DNA of 9,573 nt from Pseudomonadota bacterium (GCA_026710525.1 JAPOQT010000080.1:1-9573), one strand, 5' to 3'; counted from the first letter of the stretch, positions 1-7,559 are shown. Made by a program: numbers and translations. Notes: generated by a model not told the origin, from the sequence alone.

Positions 1-372
1 AGACCTCTCAAAAGTCCTGTTCTCGTCTTCTAACACTTAGCTGTTAACTTCTCTCGATAGGATCCTCCTTTAAGAATGATATGATGGGATGGGTTAATGA
101 TTCGATCGATCACAGCATCAGCAATCACGGGGTCTTCAAACAAGCCTTTCCAGCCTTTAGGGTCTACTTGGGAAGTGACCATCTGCAGACCAGTAGACTG
201 GCGATTTTCAAGCAAGTCTACCAAAAAAGTAGCTTCAGAGTGCGTATCATCTCCCAGTCCAAAGTCATCAAGAATAAGGACATCTAGCTTGATGAGTTTC
301 TTTAAAAAAGACAAGTACTTACCAGAAGTCTTATGGACTGCTATCTCTTCGAAGAAAGGAATAGTTCTGAAA
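1..372 (-). pseudogene. istB: IstB helper ATPase remnant fused in frame to IstA
   Basis: This is the C-terminal half of IstB. It is recognised from FFEEIAVHKTSGKYL, the Walker B-type LDVLILDDFGLG, VDLLENRQSTGLQMVTSQ, and the INPSHHIILKGGSYREKL tail. The N-terminal half with the Walker A (GxxGxGKT) loop is absent, so ATP binding is lost. It joins IstA in frame near 369-372, giving one continuous frame down to the TAG at 30-32. Past that stop, a neighbouring frame reads LEDENRTFERS to the window edge, which looks like the natural IstB C-terminus, so a single-base frameshift lies near 30-36. IstB normally loads IstA onto target DNA; this remnant cannot. Confidence 0.88.
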
Positions 373-971
373 CCCGTATATTCAGAGTACTTCTTGAAGG
401 TCTTGTTGATCATAAGGTCATATAAGTGTGCCTTTGTAACCCCACCAAAGAAGCGAAAAGCTTTTTCATGGGCTGCCATGAAGTCAGCAATCTTCTGAAT
501 GAAAACAAACTCTGCATACACATAAGAGCTGAAAAGCAAGGACATCACAAAGAGATGGGTTTTTCTCTTGTTCTTGAAGTCCTTATCATAGATATCGATT
601 CCATGACAGAAATCCACCTCAACCTTCTCAGCTGGTTGATACACCTTTCTCAGAGTCACTATCTTTTTAGCAGGAAATCTCCTACGAACTTCTCGATAGA
701 AATTCGTATAACTGATATCCATCTGATGCTGCTCTCTGAGCTCTGCGACCAACACATGCATAGGAGTAGCCTGGCGTATCTCACCCTTAATTTCATCTCA
801 ATCAAACACATCAAAGTCTTTGTTTCGATAACTCTCCTGGGCTACAGCAGGCCCCTGGTCTTGTTGTTCAAACACCCTACGAACCGTCTTGCGACACACC
901 CTTAAGTGCCTCGCCATCATCAGCATGGAGTGCCCTTCTTTCCTCATCTGTAAAATCTCTTTTTGCATCAT
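373..971 (-). pseudogene. istA: IstA transposase remnant, IS21 family (internal stop, truncated)
   Basis: Reading starts at the ATGATG at 971. The first 57 codons contain a helix-turn-helix region (MARHLRVCRKTVRRVF, about residues 19-34). A TGA at 798-800 then interrupts the frame, probably in place of a tryptophan codon. The same frame continues through the IstA core: ISYTNFYREVRRRFP, the first catalytic Asp in KVEVDFCHG, and the block around FVMSLLFSSYVYAEFVF. The segment expected to hold the second Asp (VVDN-type motif) is missing between FFGG and VTKAHLYD, at about 429-440. After EYTGF (about 373) the rest of IstA, including the catalytic Glu, is gone and istB sequence follows. A complete IstA is roughly 500 residues; only about 200 remain. 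A 243-residue IstA/IstB chimera could in principle start at the ATG at 761, but it would lack the DDE triad. Confidence 0.9.
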
Positions 972-1164
972 CACACTCGCTCTTTCTCATCCTATAATTT
1001 GCCCATTTCTTAACAGTGGCAAAAAAGAACAAATATAAAGGATAAAGAGGCGCTGTCATCACGTACTCAAGAACGACATTTTTGGTAGAAAATCTCACAT
1101 GGCAGGAGAGGCGTAGAATGGAATCGGACAGCCAATTCATAACATACTTTTTCATCATGAATCG

Positions 1165-1180
1165 GTAACTAGGAAGTTAC
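1165..1180. promoter_or_regulatory. 6-bp palindrome with AGGA spacer upstream of the R-M gene
   Basis: GTAACT and AGTTAC form a perfect inverted repeat around the four bases AGGA, ending 8 bases before the TTG at 1189. It could be an operator half-site pair, or an RNA hairpin that displays or hides a Shine-Dalgarno-like AGGA. The AGGA lies 14 bases before the TTG, which is longer than usual. A regulatory role is inferred from position only. Confidence 0.3.
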
Positions 1181-1188
1181 TACCCTCT

Positions 1189-4100
1189 TTGCTGAGAGCA
1201 TTTGATCCGAGATATTCGCAGAAGCTGGCGAGATTATTGAGATCACAAGATCACAGCAAAAGATGGGAGATTATGAAGGGCAGTGTTTATCCTCATGCTG
1301 AGCATGAGATCACGGCAGGTGCAGCATTATTAAGAATGTGTAGCGAGAGTCACGATTCATCAGAAAAAGGGCGTCGGTTTGAAAATCTTTTCATGAAAGT
1401 TGTCAAAAACGATCCTGACTTTGCTGAGATAGAGGCTATTTGGCATTGGCAAGATTGGCCTGATCGTGTGAATAAGGCTCCTGAGCTAGATGGACGGGAT
1501 ACGGGAATTGATCTTATTGCCCAAGATTCATCGGGCAATATTATTGCTATTCAGTGCAAATGCTACGATGCAACAAGAAAATTAAACAGAGAACATATTA
1601 ATTCTTTTTTAGCCGCATCCCAAAAAGACTGGGTGTCTTGGCGCTATATTGTGACCACTTGTGACTGGGGTGTTCATGCCACCTCTGCCATTGAAAATTT
1701 ACAACCAGAAGTGAGACGTATTGACTTTAGTCGATTTCATCACTTAATTTTGCGTGAAAAATCAGGACAAAGGCCTGCTCAGCCACTTTATCCTTACCAA
1801 GAAGAAGCTCTCGAGTCAGTGGAACGCGGTTTTTTACACCACGATCGTGGTCGACTCATTATGGCTTGTGGTACGGGTAAAACATTTACTTCTTTAAGAA
1901 TAGCGGAAAAACTTGTGCCTCCAGGTGGCTCGATTCTTTTTATGGCACCGAGTATTGCTCTTGTGTCACAAGCACGTCGTGAGTGGTTATCACATAAAAC
2001 CCGAGACCTAAAAGCTCTTGTGATCTGCTCTGATAGCACTGCTGGTGGTCGAGGAGAAACAGAGGATATTAAAAAAACTGAGCTGGTTTGTCGTGTGATC
2101 ACTGATCCTCAGAGTATTGCGGATTTTCTGATGGAGCCAAAAAAGCTACTTAAGGTCATTTTTTGTACTTATCAATCCTTAGATAAAGTAGGTGAGGCAC
2201 AAAAACGATGTCACGGTGATCACTCCTTTGATTTAGCTGTTGCTGATGAAGCTCATCGAACCACTGGTATTCTTAATCACAGCAAGGATTCGTCCTCTTT
2301 CCAACTCATTCACCATGAGTCAGCGATCATCGCAAAAAAACGCCTCTACATGACGGCCACACCTAGGATTTATACTGAGAAGTCAAAATCGAAACTAGCA
2401 CAACAAAGCCATAATGTTATCGATATGAGCGATGAAACCATCTATGGTCCAGAATTTTACCGACTTTCGTTTAAAGAAGCAGTTGAAAATAGCTTGCTAT
2501 CTGATTACCGAGTAATTGTGCTAGGTGTTGATGATAGTGCTGTGAGTAAAAAGCTTGAAGCTCATTTACACAATATTGGCGCTGAAGCAGGCACCCTGAG
2601 AGATAGTCGTGGTTTAAATAAAAAAGAGATTACCCGGGTGTTAGGTGTGTCTCTTGCTCTCAATGGCTTGGCTCGTGGCGATAAAATGGAGCGATCTGGG
2701 CCACTTCGTAAATCTATTGCCTTTAGTAATCGTAAGGCTCGTTCAAGATTATATGCTAAGGCTCTTTGCGATCGTCAGTTTAAGAGCTGGATCACCCGAC
2801 ATAAACGCAAATATGGTCTTGATGACTCAGCCCTTGAAGTAGAGGCCACCCATCTTGATGCTGGCTCAAGTGCTTTTAAGCGTCACGAAGCTTTATCGAG
2901 TTTACGTGATGTGTCGCAAAAAGATAGATTATGCCGCATTTTATGTAACGTCAAACTCTTTACTGAAGGAGTGGATGTTCCTCAGTTAGATGCTGTTGCC
3001 TTTCTTGAGCCTCGAGATTCCCAAGTAGATATTGTGCAAGCAGTCGGTCGGGTGATGCGTAAAGCTGCTGGTAAAAAACTGGGTTACATTATTATTCCAG
3101 TGGTGGTGTCTCCTGAAGAGGATCTGATCGACGCCCTTAGTCAAGGGTCAGAAGGTTATCAAAGTGTTGGGCGTGTTCTAAGGGCACTCCAGTCTCATGA
3201 CAGTCGTTTAGCCGAGGACACAGCGCAGTTCGTGACAGCCACTCACTACGGTGTTGGTGATGATACAGGTGATGAAGATACCGGTAGTGGTGCTGATTAT
3301 CTCGTTGATGTCACCGAGAAACAACTTGAACTTAAGGGTGGTGGAGGAGTTTTTGCTCATATTGTGGCTGCTTCAGGATTAGGTAAAAAAGGACAATTGG
3401 TTGCTGATGAGATTATTGATATCGTTAAATCTGCTGGTCGATTGTTGGTCCAAGAAGAATTAGCAGAGCCTCTAGCAAAGGCATTAAATTGTCAAGATTC
3501 TGGTAACAGTTGTGTGATAGCAGCCCTTATTCTCACTAATGCCATGTTACTGCAGCGTCGCTTAGAGAAGCATTTTTTGATCAAAAAACTGAACTATCTT
3601 GGTAGTAATCAAGATCCTGCCCAAATACTTGATGACATTTGGCAAGATATTCTTAGCAAGGACTATCGGCCGATTTTTCACCCAGCCCGGGAGATTATTA
3701 AGGTCTTAAAAAACCAGCGGAGTCAAAAAACAGATTGTGCTCTTCGCCAGATTGGTGAGTTTGCTAACAGGGCGGCTGATTCACTTAGTGAGTTAGGTTA
3801 CGATCATGCAGGCCCCCTATATCATAAGATATTAGGAAAAAACACCGCAAAAAGTGATGGTGCATTTTATACTAAAAACTTATCAGCGATTATTTTAGCT
3901 CGTCTTGCTTTGACGAAAGAATTTATTAACCAAAAACCTCGGATCAGCGACCTAAGAATTATGGACCCAGCTTGTGGTACTGGCACCCTGTTGCTGGCTG
4001 CTCTCAAGGTTATCAAGGAGAGGGAGAGGGAGCTTAAAGGACGAACTCTTAGTTCTGATGAAGAGTATCGTCTTCATCAAGATTTGGTCGAGCATGTCTT

Positions 4101-5616
4101 GTGTGGCCTTGATATTAACGATTATGCCACCCAACTTGCTGCCAGTAATCTCACCTTAGGGGCGCCTGGAGTTGATTATAAAAAAATGCATATTTATAAA
4201 CTTCCTAACGGTCCTCAGCCAGATGGCACAGTGAAGGCAGGATCATTAGAGTTGTTACTGGAAACAGATAACACAGCAGCGATTCCTAAAAACTTAGATG
4301 CTATTTTGATGAATCCTCCCTTTACCAATAACGTGAAAAGATCAGCCAAATTCTCTGCAGAACAAAAAAAAGCGATGCAGTGTCGTGAGTTATTCATTAA
4401 AGAACAGGTGGCCGCAAGGTGTTCTGCTGGGGGTAATATAATTGATAGTAATAACGCAAGACAATTTTTTACGGTGATTGCTGACGGATTCCTTGCTGCC
4501 GAGGGGGGAGTGCTCGCTCAGGTGTTACCGACCACGGCTTGTACTAGTCAAAGTGGCTTAAATGAGCGCAGGTTTATCGCCGATCGTTTTTATGTTGAAA
4601 CGATCATCACCTCCCATGATCCTAAGGTATGTGCTTTTTCAGAAAACACGTCTATTCATGAGTCGCTGATGATTTGTCGCCGGAAGCCATCAGTTAAGAA
4701 GGAGCAGTCTACCCAATTTATTGCCCTGAGAAAAATGCCTAAAACTCTGGATGAAACTGAGAATTTTCTCGCTAGCTTAGAGTCTGGTGATTTGGGAGAT
4801 TGGGGAAAATCATACTGGCAACCTGCAGCAAAAATGCAAGAAGGTGATTGGCGGCCTTGTCAGTTTTATCACTCAGAGCTTTATCAAGTGGCTGAGCATT
4901 TAGAGGATAACACCCCTGGCTTATCTCCTCTCGGTGATCTCTATCAGATGGGACCAGCAGGTCGGGGGATTCGTGGTGTCTTTTCGGCCACGGGTGATAA
5001 TACGGGTATAAAAGTGTTTTACAGTCGGTCATCGAAGTTGCGTACGACCATGGCTGCCAAAGCCGAACAGTGGATGCGGACCAAAAAAGAGCATCTGGCT
5101 CACAGGTATATGAGTCAAGGTGGTTATTTGTTGCTCGCATCAGGCTTTGATACGATTGCAGGAAGACTGCTGGCCCTTGTTAGTCAAACTCCTGCCGTTG
5201 GCTCGGCTTGGGTGCCGGTGCAAGCTGCCAGCTTAGATCTTGAGGCAGCAAAAGCTATGTGCGCTTATTTTAACTCTACCTTAGGGATGCTTTTCTTTCT
5301 TGGTAGACGCAGTGGTAAATTGACTAACCCCCAATTTTCTATGGCTCATCTCCGTAGCCTTCCGGTGCCAAATTTTAACGCTATCTGCTCATCTGATTTG
5401 GTGTGCGCTTTTGAAAACACGAAAGATCAGATGATTCAGCCGTGGAAATTAGCGGAAGAAGATCCGGTGCGTGAGGTTCTTGATCAAGCTTGTGCCAAGT
5501 CTTTAAATATCGATCTTCATAAGATTCGTCACGTGCGCACCCTGATTTCCCAGGAACCCACAGTGAGCAATCAAGCAGCCCCCTGTGAAGAACGAGTTTT
5601 CTCAGCAGTTGCCTAA
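1189..5616 (+). CDS. Single-polypeptide restriction-modification enzyme, type ISP-like (nuclease-helicase-methyltransferase-TRD)
   Basis: An uninterrupted 1475-residue protein with the architecture known for LlaGI/LlaBIII-type enzymes. One chain methylates adenine in its target and, on unmodified DNA, translocates and cuts. Domains seen: (1) Mrr-like nuclease, about 58-190, with GRRFENLF, D104-TGID108 and Q122-C-K124. (2) SF2 helicase/translocase, about 198-660: PYQ 202-204, Walker A ACGTGKT 226-232, DEAH 353-356, TAT 389-391, TEGVDVP 592-598, arginine-finger motif QAVGRVMR 617-624. (3) An Asp/Gly-rich linker at about 687-703 and a helical coupler. (4) Gamma-class N6-adenine methyltransferase: motif X GAFYT 891-895, motif I DPACGTG 926-932, GLDIN 973-977, motif IV NPPF 1042-1045. 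(5) A C-terminal stretch, about 1170-1475, as the probable target-recognition region. No hsdS-like partner is present, which fits the single-chain type. The start is uncertain: TTG 1189 follows the palindrome, while ATG 1273 (Met29) would still keep every domain. All visible catalytic motifs are intact, unlike the neighbouring genes. The target sequence cannot be predicted. Confidence 0.9.
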   Translation: MLRAFDPRYSQKLARLLRSQDHSKRWEIMKGSVYPHAEHEITAGAALLRMCSESHDSSEKGRRFENLFMKVVKNDPDFAEIEAIWHWQDWPDRVNKAPELDGRDTGIDLIAQDSSGNIIAIQCKCYDATRKLNREHINSFLAASQKDWVSWRYIVTTCDWGVHATSAIENLQPEVRRIDFSRFHHLILREKSGQRPAQPLYPYQEEALESVERGFLHHDRGRLIMACGTGKTFTSLRIAEKLVPPGGSILFMAPSIALVSQARREWLSHKTRDLKALVICSDSTAGGRGETEDIKKTELVCRVITDPQSIADFLMEPKKLLKVIFCTYQSLDKVGEAQKRCHGDHSFDLAVADEAHRTTGILNHSKDSSSFQLIHHESAIIAKKRLYMTATPRIYTEKSKSKLAQQSHNVIDMSDETIYGPEFYRLSFKEAVENSLLSDYRVIVLGVDDSAVSKKLEAHLHNIGAEAGTLRDSRGLNKKEITRVLGVSLALNGLARGDKMERSGPLRKSIAFSNRKARSRLYAKALCDRQFKSWITRHKRKYGLDDSALEVEATHLDAGSSAFKRHEALSSLRDVSQKDRLCRILCNVKLFTEGVDVPQLDAVAFLEPRDSQVDIVQAVGRVMRKAAGKKLGYIIIPVVVSPEEDLIDALSQGSEGYQSVGRVLRALQSHDSRLAEDTAQFVTATHYGVGDDTGDEDTGSGADYLVDVTEKQLELKGGGGVFAHIVAASGLGKKGQLVADEIIDIVKSAGRLLVQEELAEPLAKALNCQDSGNSCVIAALILTNAMLLQRRLEKHFLIKKLNYLGSNQDPAQILDDIWQDILSKDYRPIFHPAREIIKVLKNQRSQKTDCALRQIGEFANRAADSLSELGYDHAGPLYHKILGKNTAKSDGAFYTKNLSAIILARLALTKEFINQKPRISDLRIMDPACGTGTLLLAALKVIKERERELKGRTLSSDEEYRLHQDLVEHVLCGLDINDYATQLAASNLTLGAPGVDYKKMHIYKLPNGPQPDGTVKAGSLELLLETDNTAAIPKNLDAILMNPPFTNNVKRSAKFSAEQKKAMQCRELFIKEQVAARCSAGGNIIDSNNARQFFTVIADGFLAAEGGVLAQVLPTTACTSQSGLNERRFIADRFYVETIITSHDPKVCAFSENTSIHESLMICRRKPSVKKEQSTQFIALRKMPKTLDETENFLASLESGDLGDWGKSYWQPAAKMQEGDWRPCQFYHSELYQVAEHLEDNTPGLSPLGDLYQMGPAGRGIRGVFSATGDNTGIKVFYSRSSKLRTTMAAKAEQWMRTKKEHLAHRYMSQGGYLLLASGFDTIAGRLLALVSQTPAVGSAWVPVQAASLDLEAAKAMCAYFNSTLGMLFFLGRRSGKLTNPQFSMAHLRSLPVPNFNAICSSDLVCAFENTKDQMIQPWKLAEEDPVREVLDQACAKSLNIDLHKIRHVRTLISQEPTVSNQAAPCEERVFSAVA

Positions 5617-5620
5617 AAAA

Positions 5621-5649
5621 TTGTCTGACGATGAGATATTTGCTAGAAT
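5621..5649 (+). promoter_or_regulatory. Sigma70-like promoter for the PTPS-like gene
   Basis: TTGTCT (5621-5626) and TAGAAT (5644-5649) are separated by exactly 17 bases. They match the -35 and -10 consensus at 4/6 and 5/6 positions. A start near 5656 would give a leader of about 45 bases before the ATG at 5701. The site begins 5 bases after the stop of the restriction-modification gene, so the downstream gene probably has its own transcription. No convincing terminator is visible between the genes. Confidence 0.5.
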
Positions 5650-5700
5650 ACGCGAGTGCCAGATTCAATTTGACTGCTTGCGCGGTTTTATCCCAGCTAT

Positions 5701-6672
5701 ATGAGCCAAAACCACCCATGGGTAATGATGTCATCATCCACATATCATGATCACACTCTTTTTATCGAGCAGGCTGATGTTATTGATCTTGGTTTATGGC
5801 TTGATGGTAAGCCTGTTGGGGCCTCATTTGCCCTCGACTGTGAACTATCCGGTCCTTTAAGTCCTCTTGGATTTGTGAGTGACTTTTCGGTGGCGAAAAA
5901 AACAATTAAAAATACTTTGAAAAAATATCTCGATCATCGGTTTGTTGTGCCTCTAGCCGATGAGTTTTATGAGCTCCAAGAGAATAAAAACCAGGTCGTC
6001 TGGCAACCAAGATCTCTCGGTGATCAAGGGCGAAATAGTTATGATAAAAATCATGACTATGTTTACGTAGGACCTCGTTCGTCAGTATATCCGATTCGGG
6101 GGGCACAGGTTAGTGAATCTGTTTTAAGTCAAGAGATTACAGAGTTAGTGGGAGGCTCTTTCAGAGAAATAGGGGTGTCTTACTCTCGGATGCAAGTCAC
6201 TCTTAGTAGCATGTCTTCATCACCAGTGAATCAAGACGTTTGTTTTCGATATACCCACGGTATATCAGGACATCAAGGACAGTGTCACCGACTGTGGCAT
6301 GGTCATAGCTCTAAGGTTATTGTCTGGAGAAATGGAGAGCGATCCCCTGCCCTTGAAGCCTATCTTAAGGAGCATATTATTCAAAAGCAGAGTATCCATC
6401 TCGCAGAACCTGGGCAAATTGTTGCTCCTTCTCTCTGGGACGTAGGCAGCCTTGGTCCTAAAGCGCAACTATGTGAAATCAAATACCAGAGTGCTAGTGG
6501 CTACTATTATGCTAAGATGCCAGCCTCATCAGTTTTTTTATTACCCTCATCAACCAGTGTTGAAGTCTTTGCTCAATCACTCGCCTCAGCTGTGAAAAAA
6601 GAAGATCATTTAGCCCATATTCGTGTTCAGCTTTACGAAGGTCTAGGGAAAGGGAGTATTTACTGCCTGTAA
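5701..6672 (+). CDS. Two-domain 6-carboxytetrahydropterin synthase / PTPS-superfamily protein (QueD-like)
   Basis: An intact 323-residue protein, about twice the length of a standard QueD (near 120 residues), that appears to hold two tandem PTPS folds. Domain 1 (about 18-170) has the family's GFVSDF (57-62) and LDHRFVVP (77-84) but no zinc-binding histidines. Domain 2 (about 178-323) has H186 followed by C195-HRLWHGH, giving a plausible zinc triad H186/H200/H202 and the QueD-type catalytic Cys at C195. It ends with a family-like VQLYEGLGKGSIY segment. In E. coli QueD the equivalent run is C-x-x-x-HGH; here one extra residue (Trp199) precedes HGH. Family members convert dihydroneopterin triphosphate in queuosine or biopterin synthesis. 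Substrate and pathway here are unknown, because no queC, queE or folE lies in the window. The start is uncertain: ATGs at 5701, 5716 and 5725 are all possible and none has a clear ribosome site. Confidence 0.65.
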   Translation: MSQNHPWVMMSSSTYHDHTLFIEQADVIDLGLWLDGKPVGASFALDCELSGPLSPLGFVSDFSVAKKTIKNTLKKYLDHRFVVPLADEFYELQENKNQVVWQPRSLGDQGRNSYDKNHDYVYVGPRSSVYPIRGAQVSESVLSQEITELVGGSFREIGVSYSRMQVTLSSMSSSPVNQDVCFRYTHGISGHQGQCHRLWHGHSSKVIVWRNGERSPALEAYLKEHIIQKQSIHLAEPGQIVAPSLWDVGSLGPKAQLCEIKYQSASGYYYAKMPASSVFLLPSSTSVEVFAQSLASAVKKEDHLAHIRVQLYEGLGKGSIYCL

Positions 6673-6734
6673 TTTGAGGAGAACTTACTTACGATCTCGA
6701 CCAGTAGAATAATAGCTTGCGTTCATGGAGTAGG

Positions 6735-7500
6735 ATGATGCTCAGCACCCCGATATTTCGTTATTCATCCATTATTTTTGCTATTGGTCTTGGTTTTGTC
6801 AATTTTATCGCTTGTGATGCCCAAATGTATCAAATTTCTTTGGGCGGAGATATGGACGAGCCTGTGTTAGATAATGCTCACACCGGAACCGGATATCGGA
6901 GGCCTTACTGGTATCCATACACTTTAGAGAATGGGAATCAAAGATTCCCATGCCGTATCAATTTTCTTATACTATCAGTCTTGGTCTTGAGCAAATGCAA
7001 GCTATCCGAGTCGTCATGTCGATCTGGAAGCGTTGTAGGTAAAAAGATTTTTCACCTCATTCCTCAACCTCATGAGAAACGCGGTGATCAATTTCCTGAT
7101 TTTTATTCATCCCTCGCTGATGGTATTAATGCTCTATATCTTGATAATAATTGGGTGCAAACTTAGAAGTCGCAAGATGTCATTCCACGACGATTTGAGA
7201 CAATGTTGATTCTCATTCGACAGGGTTTGAGGTTTTCAATCCGGTAATAACCACTGCAGAAATTTGTTTTAATTTTCAGTACTATAATATTGGTGATAGC
7301 TTATCGATGATCAGAAATAATGAACGATTGGTTGTTGATATGGAGCTTTAACTTTCCATGAATTAGGTTATTTACTAGGTTTATCCCACGTTGATCCATC
7401 CGTAGATCGACACTCAATTATGAATCCATCGGCGATGAATCTACCACTAACGAAAATCAAGCAGAAGATTCAGGGTGCTACGTCTATGACTAATGGTTGA
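6735..7500 (+). pseudogene. Decayed secreted zinc metallopeptidase (matrixin-like, HExxHxxGxxH)
   Basis: The ATGATG at 6735/6738 has a GGAG at 6727-6730. It opens a signal-peptide-like N-terminus: a hydrophobic stretch SSIIFAIGLGFVNFIAC whose final Cys could be a weak lipobox. The coding trace then changes frame repeatedly. Frame 1 gives TGYRRPYWYPYTLENGN. A shift near 6943 gives YTISLGLEQMQAIRVVMSIW, ending at TAA 7040-7042. The first frame resumes with HLIPQPHEKRGDQFPDF to TAG 7164-7166. A second frame covers 7199-7351. A one-base shift near 7342 then gives GALTFHELGYLLGLSH and a Met-turn-like HSIMNPSAMN, ending at TGA 7498. The motif matches HExxHxxGxxH except that the middle histidine is now Tyr (TAT 7369-7371), one C-to-T change from His. 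With several frame breaks and a lost zinc ligand it cannot be functional. Matrixin versus a related metzincin cannot be decided by eye. Confidence 0.75.
6931..6951. repeat. Perfect 9-bp inverted repeat (3-base loop) at a frame break
   Basis: ATGGGAATC and GATTCCCAT flank AAA, forming a perfect hairpin inside the metallopeptidase remnant, at the point where the reading frame shifts. It is not followed by a T-run, so it is unlikely to be a rho-independent terminator. It may instead be the product or cause of a template-switch mutation. Confidence 0.6.
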
Positions 7501-7559
7501 CACATCATGGGTTGTAGCATAGTTGAAATGGCAATGACATGATGCTCTTCCTAACCTGA

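Larger units (their letters stand above)
1..1099 (-). mobile_element. Degenerate IS21-family insertion sequence, cut by left window edge
   Basis: Remnant of an IS21-type element, which normally carries istA (DDE transposase) followed by istB (AAA+ helper ATPase). Both genes are recognisable on the minus strand but heavily reduced: an in-frame stop, two internal deletions and a C-terminal frameshift. The istB end runs off the window at position 1, so the right terminus is not visible. The outer end upstream of istA is not proven. I place it tentatively at a TGTGAGATTTTCTACC stretch read on the minus strand from 1099, because IS21 ends often start with TG, but no matching partner can be checked. 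The element cannot transpose by itself. It could only move if intact copies elsewhere act on its ends. Confidence 0.85.

Noticed and set aside
97..498. Plus-strand frame of 133 codons across the IS
   Set aside because: It is the antisense of the clearly recognisable IstA/IstB reading and has no motif of its own.
877..1158. 93-codon minus-strand frame before istA
   Set aside because: Its second half is the istA start read in the wrong frame. The IstA helix-turn-helix is encoded in the frame beginning at 971, so this is a shadow or untranslated leader.
4772..5140. 122-codon minus-strand frame inside the R-M gene
   Set aside because: Overlaps the methyltransferase/target-recognition part of an intact gene on the other strand and has no motif of its own.
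5714..5723. Ten-base palindrome ACCCATGGGT, also present at 7784-7793
   Set aside because: Two copies about 2 kb apart with different surroundings are likely chance; no further copies were noticed.
5381..5743. Minus-strand frame of 120 codons spanning the R-M/PTPS junction
   Set aside because: Antisense to the end of the R-M gene and the start of the PTPS-like gene; no recognisable domain.
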